This document shows positions 35,447-46,592 of a stretch of 64,000 nucleotides of DNA, piece by piece (the first letter of the stretch is position 1; every line of letters begins with the position of its first letter). Source of the DNA: Cephalopachus bancanus (Eukaryota > Chordata > Mammalia > Primates > Tarsiidae). Location of the stretch: contig JAPVLO010000133.1 of the NCBI GenBank assembly GCA_027257055.1, forward strand, positions 992,001 through 1,056,000. The letters are read 5' to 3'. The notes beneath the pieces are model-generated. The model was not told where the DNA came from and did no database searches. It saw only the letters and a list, made by a program, of their open reading frames with translations. Both the position numbers and the translations under genes were made by a program.

Positions 35447-36798
35447 CGGCCCTTCTGGCAAGATGGTGATGATGGGACAGCCTGGTCTATGAAACCCTCC
35501 GCAAAGGAGAATGCAGGACTCTGGCTCTATCCCCATGGCTGTGGATCCCATTGTCAGCAGCCTGTTCAACATACAGAGCTTGGCTGTCGCCACCACTGTG
35601 GCATCACTGCGGTCTGGGCAGCTACTGTAACCGCAGCCACCGCAGCAGCCACCACTGCCTCTGCCTCCTTGGCAGCCATTGCACATCACGCCACCATGCC
35701 TGAGGCAATCCATGACTTCAGACCTTGAAGCCTCTGCAAGCAAGATCTGCAGAGATCGCTGCCGCCTCTACTGCCACCGTGATGTCCTGCCAGGCTGTGG
35801 GTCTCCTCCCATGTGCCTTGAGGCAGGCTCCGTCCTCCAGCTTCTGTCCAGCTCCTGTCGGGCTCCATCCCCTCTGGGGTGAGGAACTGAGATAAAGACC
35901 ATCTGGAATGGTGAGATAGCACCATCTGCTGGTGATTCAAAGTAACAATACCAAAACGGGAAAAACAAGCTTGAAAAACAGACGCAGGCCAGATCTGAGT
36001 GGTGAACTGGGGAGTGGTGAACTGAGTGGTGATCTGAACTGCCCTTCACAGCGGGCCAGGAGCAACTGACCCTAACTGTGAACAAATTTACCAGCCTGAG
36101 AAGACAGCTAGAAATCAGAGCTGAAAGGACACTGGACGTAAAAGAAAAGTCTCAGAGTGCGCTTCATTGGTTCTGTTAGTTTACTGACTTGATTCTATTC
36201 CTACTGTTTTGTTCCGTTTTTTTCTTTTCTTCTCTTTTCTCTGTAAACCATGTCTTTGTAGAGGTACAGCACACCAAAAAGGAAGCTGGTTAGCTTGTAT
36301 GTTTGCATCATTGTATGTTTTCATTTTTTTTTTGTATAGGAGTTGGTTAGTCTGTAGCCATGGTCTATTGTTTTTATCTGTTTCAGTTTAGGTCTCTCTC
36401 TCCATTTGTTGGTGCACTCATCTGTTTCCCCCCTTACTTCTCTCTGTCTCCTCCCCTCCCTTCCCCCCACTGTCTGCTCCATTCTCTTCCTTCTGTTAAA
36501 ATCATTTTATTTCAGGGAGTAAACTTACAACCCCACTGCATGGACAGATTCCAAGGCAGTGGGAAGTGGGTTTCAGATTACCCATACACCTGTCGGCAGA
36601 TACCAGGACCTGCAGATAGATTTTGAATCACAGCTTCCCCCTTAAGTAAATCTCAAAACTGCAAAAAGGACCACCCCCAACCTACAGCGTAACTCCAGAA
36701 TTGAACAAAGTAAGAGGACATACATAAAGAAGAATAGGAGATTGAACAAACAGAAGTAAAAGCAATCCCTCTACCTCTGAATAATAGAATTAAAGAAG
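35447..36798 (+). promoter_or_regulatory. L1 5' UTR (internal promoter region)
   Basis: Starts 'cggcccttctggcaagatgg' immediately after the TSD and runs to the first ATG of ORF1. The first 450 bp are the most GC-rich and CpG-containing DNA nearby ('accgcagccaccgcagcagc'), as expected of an L1 promoter. 'caagatgg' near the start resembles a YY1-type site, which places L1 transcription start in human elements (inference). Open frames here on both strands are due to base composition. Confidence 0.85.
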
Positions 36799-37807
36799 AT
36801 GGTGATGTGGAGGGAAGGAAAAAGTGGGGGGGGGACTGCACAAATGAAGAAAAACCAAAAGAAGAATATAGGTCTCACACAGACCCCTGGGAGGTCAGAC
36901 ACTGAGAAAACAGACTTTGGAACACAAACAGTGAAGAGCCCCCAGAATGACTGGTCACATGCAACAAACACAGACATCAAGACATTAATAGACAGAATTT
37001 AAAAAATTGAGGAAAGACAAGAGGAAAGTAGGAAGGAGCTGATGTCAGAAATAACAGCAGTAAAGAATACTGTGATGGAAATAAGTAACAAACTAATAAG
37101 CATGGAAGCAGAATTAGCCAAGTAGAAGAAATAATCTCAGAGCTCAAAGACCAAAACATAGAACTAACCCAAACTGTCAAATACATAGAACAGAAGCTCA
37201 AAGAGACAGAACAAAACCTTCAAGAGATGAATGATTACTTCAAGGGACTGAACCTAAGAGTAATTGGTCTTCCTGAGGCAGAGAGAGAAACAGAGGTCAT
37301 ACTGGAACAAACTTTTCATGAAATCATTCAAGAAAACTTCCCTCATCACGTAAGTGATGAAAAAATTCAAACACAAGACATTCAGAGAACCCCTGCAAGA
37401 CAACAAATAAGAAGACCAAATCTCAGACACATAATAATTTGCCTAAACAAAGTAGGTATAAAAGAAAAAATCATAAAGGTAGCAAGAGTAAAAGGTCAGA
37501 CTATGTACCAGGGAAGACCAATTGAAATAGCAGCAGATTTATCTACAGAAACCCTCCAGGCTAGGAGAGCTTGGAGCCCTATCTTCAAAGTTCTAAAAGA
37601 TAAACAATTTTAGCCAAGAATAAACTACCTAGCCAAGCTAAGCTTCATCAGTGAGGGAGAATTGAAATATTTCCCAGATATCCAATCCCTAAGAACCTGC
37701 ACTGCCACAAGACCACCTCTACAAGAAACACTTAAGAAAGTATTGAACACAGAAGAAAAGGAAGAAAGAACAACAACGTTCTTCACAAGAGTACAGGCAA
37801 AAGATTA
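36799..37807 (+). pseudogene. L1 ORF1 (ORF1p), disrupted
   Basis: ORF1p is the trimeric RNA chaperone that coats L1 RNA. Here the N-terminal part reads open for 67 codons and hits a stop at 37000-37002. The frame then shifts between about 37080 and 37116, in the predicted coiled coil. From 37116 the frame is clear: a coiled-coil end, then 'L R V I G L P E A E' opening the RRM domain and 'R P N L R H I I I C L' in it, and the C-terminal domain with 'A R R A W S P I F K V L K'. A further stop follows at about 37611 ahead of a tail ending at 37807. Total about 336 codons, the usual size. Confidence 0.9.
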
Positions 37808-37889
37808 AAAACACACACGATCCAACACTAAAACCAAAAGAAAGACAACACACAAACAGGAAGAACAGCAACAACTCTGTAAGAACATT

Positions 37890-40800
37890 ATGCTAGAGAT
37901 CAACTCTCACATTTCAATAATTAGCTTGAATGTGAACAGACTAAATGCACGACTGAAAAAACATAGAATGGCAAAGTGGATAAAATATCACCAGGCAACA
38001 ATTTATTGCCTTCAAGAGACTCATGTCACTAGAACGGACAGTCACAGACTCAAAGTAAGAGGATGGGAAACAAATTTTCAGGTGAGTGAAACACACAAAA
38101 AAGGAGGAATCATGATCTTAATCTCAGGCAAAATACCCTTTAAGCTATCAAAAATTTAAAAAGATACAGAAGGCCACTACATAATGATAAAGGTTCAATC
38201 CATCAACAAGAAATATCCATCCTAAACATATATGCACCCAACATAGGAGCACCAACTTTCATAAAGCAGCTTCTAGGTAAACTAAAAAAAGGTATCGACT
38301 CCAATACCATCATAGCTGGGGACTTCAATACCCCACTCACAACCCTAGACAGATCATCAGGACAAAAAATCAGCAATGATCTGAAACCTCAATGTGACTG
38401 TTGACCAAATGAACTTAATTGATACCTACAGAACACTCCATCCAAAGACCACAGAATACACATTCTACTCATCACCGCTTGGAATTACTGTAAGATCGAC
38501 CACATACTTGGCCATAAATCAAGCACAAGCAAATTTAAAAGGACTGAAGTTTTACCATGCACCTTCTCAGACCACAGTGGAATAAAAATAAACATCAACA
38601 ACAACAAGGTCCCCCCAAAACCCACAAAGACATGGACACTAAACAGCATGATGCTAAACAACTCCTGGGTCAACGATGAAGTCAAAACAGATTAAAAGAT
38701 AACCTGGAAACAAATGAAAATGAAGAAACATCTTACCAAAATCTGTGGGACGCCATGAAAACTGTAGTAAGAGGGGAATTTATATCCCTACAAACATACA
38801 TGAAGAAAATGGAAGAATCAAATTAACAGCCTAATAAGCCACCTAAGGAAGCTGGAAAAGCAAGATCACAAAAACCTTAATTTCAGCAGAAGAATCCATA
38901 TCACCAAAATAAAAGCCCAAATCCAGGACATGAAGACAAAAAGATAATCCAAAAAAAATCAATGAAACAAAAAGCTGGTTCTTTGAAAGGATACACAAGA
39001 TCGATAGTACCCTAGCTGGACTGACCAAGAAAAAGAGAAAAAAAAACCCATATAAACACAATCAGAAGCACAAAAGATAAGGTCACATCTGACCCTGAAG
39101 AAATAAAAAGGTCATTAGAGACATCTATGTACACTTGTATGGAAATAAACTTGAAAACCTAAGGAAATGGAGGACTTTCTGTCATCACACAACCTGCCTA
39201 GGTTGAAACAAGAAGAAATTGAGACGTTAAATAGACCAATAACAACCAAGAATATTGACTACATAAGAAAACTACCTACAAAAAAAAAAAAAAAAAAAAA
39301 AAGCCCTGGACCAGATGGCTTTTCAGCAGAATTCTACAAGACATTTAAAGAGGAGCTGATACCAAACCTACTGAAGGTATTCCAGGCGATTGAGAAAGAT
39401 GGAACTCTCCCCAAACCTTTTTGCGAAGCTAACATCACATTGATACCCAAGCCAGGTAAAGACTCAACAAAGAAAGAGAACTGCAGGCCAATATCTTTGA
39501 TGAACATAGATGCTAAAATTCTCAACAAGATCCTAGCAAACCAGATTCAACAACAGTTCTCAAAAATCATCCATCATGACTAACTAAGCTTCATCCCTGG
39601 GATGCAAGGCTGGTTCAACATTCATAAAACCATAGATGTAATTAAATACATCAACAGATGTCAAAACAAAATCCACATGATTATATCATTAGATGCAGAA
39701 AAAGCTTTTGATAAAATCCAGCACCCTTCTTGATAAAAACTCTTGAACATCTAGGCATACGGGGAACATACCTCAAAATAGTAAAAGCCATCTACGAGAA
39801 ACCCACAGTCAGCATACTCCTAAATGGACAAAAATTGGAACCATCTCCCCTGAAAACTGGAACAAGACAAGGATGCCCCCTCTTACCCCTCCTGTTCAAT
39901 ATAGTATTGGAAATTCTGGCTAAAGCAATCAGAGAAGAGAAGGCAATAAGGAGTATCCAAATAGGAAAAGAGGAAGTCAAGCTATCTCTCTTTGCAGATA
40001 TCTTGATTGTGTACCTTGAAAACCCAAAAGAATCTGTCAAAAACCTCTTTACACTGATAAAGGACTTTGGCAAAGTCTCAGGATATAAAATAAATGTGCA
40101 AAAGACAATCGCATTTCTTTACACCAATAATAAACAGAAACCCAAATGAAAAGCACAATTCCATTCACAATAGCCACAAAAAAAATGAAATACCTTGGCA
40201 TCTTTCTAACCAGAAATGTGAAAGACCTTTACAACGAAAACTACAAAACACTGCTCAAAGAAATCAAAGATGACACAAACAAGTGGAAAAATATCACATG
40301 CTCATGGATTTGAAGAATCAACATTATTAAGATATCCATCTACCTAAGGCAACCTACAGATTCAATGCAATACCCATCAAATTACTAGCAACATTCTTCT
40401 CAGACCTAGAAAAAACAATACAGGAATTCATATGGAAACACAAACGACCAAGAATAGCCAGAACAATCCTCAGCAAAAACAAAAAACAAAAAACAAAAAC
40501 AAAGCAGGTGGTATCACATTACCAGACCTCAAACTTTACTATAAGGTTACAATAATCAAAACAGCTTGGTATTGGTACAGAAACAGGCATATAGACAAAT
40601 GGAATAGAATTGAGATTCCAGAAGCAAAACTTCAATTCCTCAATCAACTCATCTTCGACAAAACCTCCACCACCTACCACTGGGAAGAGGAGAACCTATT
40701 CAGTAAAGGGTGCTGGGAAAACTGGCTGACCACATGCAGAAGACTCAAACAAGACCCCTATCTATCCCCATACACCAAAATTAACTCTAAATGGATTAGA

Positions 40801-41724
40801 AACCTAAAAGTAAAACCTCAAACCATAAGAACCTTAGAAAACGAAGGGCATACCCTCATAGAAATTGGAACTGGCATCCAATTCCTGAACAAAACCTGAA
40901 ACCCACAGGCCATAAGAGATAAGATAGACAAGTGGGACCTCATTAAACTGATAAGCTTCTGAAAAACCAAAGAAATCATCAAGAGAGCAGGGAGACAGCC
41001 CACAGACTGGGAAAAAGTATTTGCCAACTCCGGGTCTGATAAAGGCTTTACATCTTGGGTCTACAAGGAACTCAAATGTGCTGAAAAGAAAAAAAAAACA
41101 AACAACCCCATTATAAAATGGGCAAAAGATATGAACAGACACTTCTCAAAGGAAGATATCCGAGCAGCCAACAGCCACATGAAGAAATGCTCAACCTCAC
41201 TAATCATCAGGGAGATGCAAATCAAAACCACACTGAGATACCACCTAACTCCAGTCAGAATGGCAATTATCAACAATGCAAAAAATAACAGCTGCTGGAG
41301 AGGGTGTCGTGAAAAGGGAACACTTGTATACTGTTGGTGGGAGTGTAAACTAGTGCAACCTCTGTGGAAAGCAGTATGGCGAGTCCTAAAAGCTCTAGAT
41401 ATTGACCTCCCATATGACCCCTCAATCCCCCTACTGGAAGTATACCCTGAAGAACTCAAATCACTCTATCAAAAAGATACCTGCACTTGTATGTTTATCG
41501 CAACATTGCTCACAATAGCAAGAACCTGGAAGCAACCATGCTGCCCATCAAAAGAGGCCTGGATTAAAAAAATGTGGTACATGTACATGATGGAATACTA
41601 CGCAGCCATAAAAAAGAACAAAATCATGAATTTCGCAGCAACCTGGATGGAACTAGAGTCTATAATTCTGAGTGACCTCTCACAGAAACAAAGATCTGAG
41701 TATCACATGTTCTCACTCATATAG
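37890..41724 (+). pseudogene. L1 ORF2 (endonuclease and reverse transcriptase), disrupted
   Basis: ORF2p nicks target DNA and copies L1 and Alu RNA into it. The endonuclease start is visible ('S L N V N R L N' with the conserved Asn, 'L Q E T H' with the catalytic Glu), then a stop at 38157. Later pieces in shifted frames give 'A G D F N T P L' and the 'S D H S G' histidine motif. The reverse transcriptase shows '[12 protein letters not shown]', '[10 protein letters not shown]', 'G T R Q G C P L' and, in place of FADD, F-A-D-I at 39991-40002, so a catalytic Asp is lost. The C-terminus (41131-41724) keeps the Cys-rich domain. Full length about 1,278 codons. A run of 23 A at 39280-39302 encodes extra lysines. 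Confidence 0.9.
39280..39302. repeat. Poly(A) run inside ORF2
   Basis: 23 consecutive A between the codons for 'L P T' and 'S P G P D G'. Other L1s have one or two lysine/asparagine codons here, so this is a post-insertion or inherited slippage expansion. Confidence 0.9.
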
Positions 41725-41963
41725 TGGACCTTGAACATCCAACGTAATACTATAAGAAAAGGTCTGACAGTGGTGGGAAACTATGGGGGGGGGGAGATTG
41801 GATTAACAGTAGTCAATATCTGTCTGGGGATGGGGAGACACCTCTTAACAACACGGGTGCCTGAATGAAGCATATTTGTATACCTACCCCTTAACTGTAC
41901 TCCACAATATCAAAATATAAAATGTTGATTATAAAAAAAGAAAAGAAAAGAAAAGAAAAAAGT
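41725..41963 (+). other. L1 3' UTR and A-rich tail
   Basis: Contains a run of about ten G at 41786-41795, the guanine-rich tract typical of mammalian L1 3' UTRs, then 'cctcttaacaacacgggtgc', and ends with repeated AAAAG units before the TSD. Confidence 0.85.
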
Positions 41964-41974
41964 AAAAGAAAATG

Positions 41975-42433
41975 TGGTACATATAAACAATGGAATATTA
42001 TGCAGCCATAAAGAAGGACAAACATATGGACTTTGCAGCAACTTGGATGAATTTGGAGTCTATCATACTCAGTGATTTGTCACAGAAACAGAGAACAGTG
42101 TACTATATGTTCTCATTCATAAGTGGACCTTGAACAATTTTCATCATACTATAAGAAAGGAATTGGCAGTTGAGGGAAACTGAGAGCGGAGGGAGGGACA
42201 CACCTCATCAAGGGCACCTGCACTATGAACACTTGCATGCCTAACCCTGAATTTTACCCCATATCTTTAAAGTAAAGAAAAAGAAAGAAAGACAAAGAAA
42301 AGGATTGGCAGTAGCAGAAAACTGTCGGGGGGGGGGCGGATACCTCATCAACAAGGGTACCTGCATAATGAACGTGTGTATACCTAACCCTAAATTGTAC
42401 CCCACATCTTTAAAGTAAAACAATTAAAAGAAA
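41975..42433 (+). mobile_element. Older L1, second part with duplicated 3' UTR end
   Basis: Continues the ORF2 end ('tggtacatataaacaatgga') from 35141 and runs through the 3' UTR. The final 3' UTR block appears twice: about 42152-42280 and about 42300-42420, each with 'attggcagt', a G-rich tract, 'cctcatca', 'taaccctRaatt' and 'catatcttt/cacatcttt aaagtaaa'. Confidence 0.9.
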
Positions 42434-42564
42434 AAAAGTAATTTTAGTAGGTGGCAGACTGTCTAAACTTGGTATTTTGTACTTTGTTATAAAATTATCC
42501 TATCTCAATGCAAACCTAAATTTCTTAGGTTTCTTTTCTTTTAACTCTTTCTTTTATTTTTATT

Positions 42565-42843
42565 TTTTAGTCAGAGTCTCACTCTGTCTCCTAGGATGGA
42601 GTGCAGTGGTAAGATCACAGTTTACCACAGCCTCGACCTCCTGGGCTCAGGCAATCCTTCTCAGTACCTGGGACTACAGATCTGTGACACAAAGTCCAGC
42701 TAATTTTTTGATTTTTTTTTTGTTGCTGTTGTAGAGTCGAGGTCTTGCTATGTTACCAGAGTGGTTTTGAATTCTTGGACTCAAGCAATTCTCCTGTCTC
42801 TGCAAAGTGGTGGGATTACAGGCATGAGCCACTGCATCTGGCC
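42565..42843 (-). mobile_element. Older Alu, antisense
   Basis: Dimeric Alu in antisense: 'gagtctcactctgtctccta', 'acagcctcgacctcctgggc', then 'gtagagtcgaggtcttgcta' and 'gggattacaggcatgagcca'. Part of the right-to-left monomer junction is lost. More diverged than the young copies. Confidence 0.9.
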
Positions 42844-43001
42844 TAGTTTTCCAAGCATTAAATTGCATCTTTATTTTTTTTGTTCAGGTGTAAAATGTAG
42901 CACAAAGCATGTATTTGATAGGGAGCCTTTGCAACAATGTATTTGATATTTTATTTGGAACATAGTATAGCTTATTTATTTTCCTTTTTATAAAGAATCT
43001 T

Positions 43002-43316
43002 GGGCCTGGTGCGGTGGCTCACGCTTATCTATGATCCCAGCACTTCTGGAATCCAAGGCAAGAAGATTGCCTGAGCCTGGGAGTTCAAGACCAGTCTGGG
43101 CACTCTAGTGAGTCCTCATCTCTATAATAAATAAAAAAATTAGCTGGGAGTGGTGGCATGTGCCTGTAGTCCCAATTGCTTGGAAGGCCAAGGCAGAAGG
43201 ATTGCCTGAGGCTAGCAGGTCGAGGCTGCGGTTGCCATGAGCATGCCACTGTACTCACTGCCCTCCAGCCTGGGCAACAGAGTGAGACTCTGACTTTACA
43301 AAAAAAAAAAAAAAAA
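43002..43316 (+). mobile_element. Older Alu, sense
   Basis: Starts 'gggcctggtgcggtggctca' and keeps 'cccaattgcttggaaggcc' in the right arm. TSD aaagaatcYt at 42992-43001 and 43317-43326. An 11-bp duplication 'cactgtactcactgccctcc' lies near the end. Confidence 0.9.
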
Positions 43317-43326
43317 AAAGAATCCT

Positions 43327-43655
43327 ATAGATATTAGAGCAGTGAAAAGCTTATGCTTTAAAACAAATTGTAAACACCCATGACTGCTCATGAATGTCAT
43401 GGAAAGTTAAGTACGTTTGCTTACACGTTTTGGGCATTAACAGAATATGAAACATTAAAATTTTTTTATTCCTCATCATCCTACTTTTGCCTCATTATTT
43501 CATCTACGTAGATTTCATCATTTCCCACTGACTTATTCACTTTGCTACTATACTTTCTAGTTTACACTAGAATTCCTTTAGTCTCTGTTAGAGGTTTGAA
43601 ATTTTTTGTGCTCTACTCAGGTACAGAAAATCAGTGTGCTAGCTTATGCCTAGAA
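43327..43655. other. Unclassified DNA
   Basis: Nothing recognised. Confidence 0.4.
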
Positions 43656-43868
43656 TTCTTATCAGCCCTTTAGGAGTATTAACATTAATTCTTACAACAG
43701 GGCTATAGGTAGGTACTATTGTGAACCTTATATTAAATACAAAGAAACTAAAGTGAGAGTAAATTAAGTAACTGGGACAAAGCCAGGCTATAAATGACAG
43801 AACTGATGCTTGAACCCAAGCTGTCTAGCTCCAGACTCCAAATTCCTAACCACTATTCTATGCTCCTT
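43656..43868 (-). repeat. MIR SINE, antisense, nearly full length
   Basis: 'attaattcttacaacagggc', 'taggtaggtactattgtgaa', 'aaactaaagtgagagtaaat', 'gcttgaacccaagctgtcta' and 'cctaaccactattctatgct' give the whole MIR in reverse, including the core. About 210 bp. Confidence 0.85.
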
Positions 43869-44739
43869 TTAAAAGATTCTTTCCTGAAATAAACCAATTT
43901 TTAAAATTTGAAGAAAAAGTATCTAAAGTAACCAAAATTCCTTGTGTTTTGAAATTTCATGGACTTTGTCCAAGCATGACTGATCACTTTCTCTTATAAA
44001 AAATCTCAAAGCGCTACTTTCAAAAGCAGTGAGTACCAGCTGCACTGCTACCTTTGTTATAAGCTATTTTACCACTTCATTTTATGAATACCTTTCCTTT
44101 TCTGTATTGAATGGTGCACATTTGAAATAGTAAGAGTCCTATTATAAAATACTTATTGAATTGATTTTTTGAAACCGTGGAATTATTTCAGTGCTCTAGA
44201 AGCAGAAGAAATGTTTAGAGAAGGTAATTGTCTTGGTAAACTGCTTTAGAATATACAGAGCACAACCCAAAGTAGCCTGTGACAGGAAGGGATATAAACA
44301 GAGTGTCACTAAATGACATTGTTGGTTGATCTAAAATGCAAGGATTTTAGTTTTTGTATTATTTGATAGCTGATAGCAAGGGATAGTAATGAAGCCACTG
44401 AAGAAAAGGTGAAATGGTGAGCCTAATTATCTATTAAGTAACTACCCCCTTATAAAATGATTTATTTAGTATTTTAATCCTTTTTTTACTTCTTTTACGT
44501 AAAGATGCTTAATATCAATATGTTAAAAACCCTACAAGGGCCAAGAATGCAATTTTTCCTGCCTACACTGTTTTACAAACTGTACTATGTATCTAATTCG
44601 GAACAGAATAAATTCTGAAATCAAAATTTTGGACCTAGAAAAGGACTTAGAAACCAGGTTAGTTACTGGTTTCTAATACTACATTACTTAGTTGTATATA
44701 TGTAAAAACAAATATACCCCAAAAGAGAGACTGACTTGC
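43869..44739. other. Unclassified DNA
   Basis: Nothing recognised. Confidence 0.4.
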
Positions 44740-45060
44740 CCATGGATAAATATCTGGTTATTGGCACAGTATGACAGAGACAAAACAGCAAATGATTCTG
44801 TGTCAGAGGTTGTAAACTCTGGTTCCATCACTGAAGAGGTATCTGAGTTTGGGAAAGTTACTTCCTTTCAACTCATGTAAATGCATTTATTCCCTTATTT
44901 ATCAAATAACTATTGATAATTAACTCTGTATCAATCACACTGTTCGGTTATTGTATTACAAAGATGAATAAAACATGGTTTCTGTTCTGCTAGAACCTTC
45001 TGACACATAAATTACAATGAAATAAATACTGTAACGAAGAGTGTACAGATACCTTCAGGG
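44740..45060 (+). repeat. MIR and L2-like relics
   Basis: 44783-44875 reads like MIR ('gtaaactctggttccatcac', 'gagtttgggaaagttac'). 44890-45060 ('aaacatggtttctgttctgc', 'acacataaattacaatgaaa') reads like an L2 end. Boundaries approximate. Confidence 0.5.
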
Positions 45061-45769
45061 GAATAAGAGAATGTGGGGCCTTGCTATAAATTGAGCTTAA
45101 TCTCTATCTGTGAAATATATCTGAGGCTTGATACTGATGATCATATTTAGCCTTCGATATTCTGGAATATTAAGGCTATTCTAATAAAAACTTTTAACTT
45201 TTTTTCAATGAGTGTGCAGTATCCCATAACTTTTCCTATCACTATATTTCTCTAAGTAGAATGAAACTCAACTAGAGAGAATTTGTACTTTTGTCTACTA
45301 AGGATTATATTTTTTATGTGAACAGCAAGCAGTTATAAACTAGTTATTTCTTTATGTTGAGAAAAGCCAGAAACTTTGTTAATGCTTCTTATCTGTTTCT
45401 TTCTTAAATAAAACCAGCCCTAACTTCTGTTGCTATATGCAAGTGGTGCTCTGGGAAGTGAAAGTGAGATGACTTTGACCAAAGTCAATAGTCCTGTTCC
45501 CCTAAATTAGTTCTTAAATTTAACAAACTGGATTAGTTTGGAATTTAAGTAAAATGATTTTACTACTTCAAAATTGGTTTCCTATTATGAATTATGAGAT
45601 AGTCTTACTATTAGCACAAAATCCAGTTTCAAATATTTTAAAACTAGTTTGTAGTATAACTTTATTTTTCTATAATATGTGTATTCTACTGCATCACATG
45701 AAATATAAATACCTGTTTAATAGTAGCAAGGAAATAATTGTGTTTTCTTAAATAAATTTATTAAATATG

Positions 45770-45776
<7 letters not shown>
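45061..45776. other. Unclassified DNA
   Basis: Nothing recognised. Confidence 0.4.
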
Positions 45777-45809
<33 letters not shown>

Positions 45810-45823
45810 CATATATATATATG
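45777..45823. repeat. (TA)n microsatellite
   Basis: About 47 bases of TA with a 'catacata' interruption. Confidence 0.9.
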
Positions 45824-46087
45824 TAGATATAGGCTTCAAAAATCCTACAAAGAATTTTTTTTTCTTTGTATAAGATATCCTTGGAAAGTATTTTCTTCTT
45901 CCTACACTTCTCTACTTTTTTAACAATAAATGATATAAATAGTGAATTCAGTGTTTACCTGTGACTTTTTTTGTGTGTAGTTTTGAGAGACAAAGTTGGA
46001 ACATGCCTATTACAATTATTGAGGTTGTTTGTACAACGTCCTATCTTTTTAACCTTTGAGTAAAGGATGTATTTTGTTTTTATTATC

Positions 46088-46592
46088 CTAGAACAGAAGT
46101 TTTTCAAAATGTGGTATAAAGACCACTGACGGTCCCCAAGAGCCTTTTAAGAACTCTGTGAGGTCATAACAACACTACAATGCAATTTGCCTTTTTTTAT
46201 GCTCATTTCTTCTCAGGCAGTTTTCCAGAGGCCGCATGATGTATGACAATGCAACAGTCTGAGGGCAGACACATAATAATTTATCTTCTATTAAGTCAGG
46301 CATTAAAGATATTTGCAAAATATGTGAAACAATAAAACTCTCCTTACTAAATGCTCCAAATATGTTATTTATGTTAATGTATGAGTTATCAGGTTAATGA
46401 ATGAATTATATAGCATTATTTGTTATTTATATTAACAGTTAATGGGTTTGCTACTGTTATTTAAAATAAATAGATAAATACTATTTTGGCAAATATCTAT
46501 AGAAATAAACCTTTTTAAGAAAAGAACTCTTTGGGATTCTTAATAATTTTATATAATAAATATTAAGATAAAAAATTTGAGAACAGCTCTTA
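46088..46592. mobile_element. hAT-type DNA transposon relic
   Basis: The left part ('aagtttttcaaaatgtggta', 'aaagaccactgacggtcccc', 'gtgaggtcataacaac') and the right part ('gaactctttgggattcttaa', 'taataattttatataa', 'aatttgagaac') carry the end motifs of mammalian hAT elements (Charlie/Arthur/Zaphod group). No transposase frame remains. Exact family unresolved. Confidence 0.5.

Larger units (their letters stand above)
35447..41963 (+). mobile_element. Near full-length L1 (LINE-1), mutated
   Basis: About 6.5 kb with all L1 parts in order: 5' UTR, ORF1, an 80-bp spacer, ORF2, 3' UTR with a G-rich tract, A-rich tail. TSD aaaagaaaatg at 35436-35446 and 41964-41974. Both ORFs carry stops and frameshifts, so it cannot retrotranspose now. 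The low decay compared with the ancient L1M copies suggests insertion in this lineage. The 5' UTR differs from the human L1PA 5' UTR as I remember it. Confidence 0.95.

Noticed and set aside
35420..36085. Overlapping open frames on both strands, one Cys/Gly-rich
   Set aside because: They lie in the GC-rich L1 5' UTR, where base composition removes stop codons; the Gly/Cys richness mirrors the GC-rich trinucleotide text.
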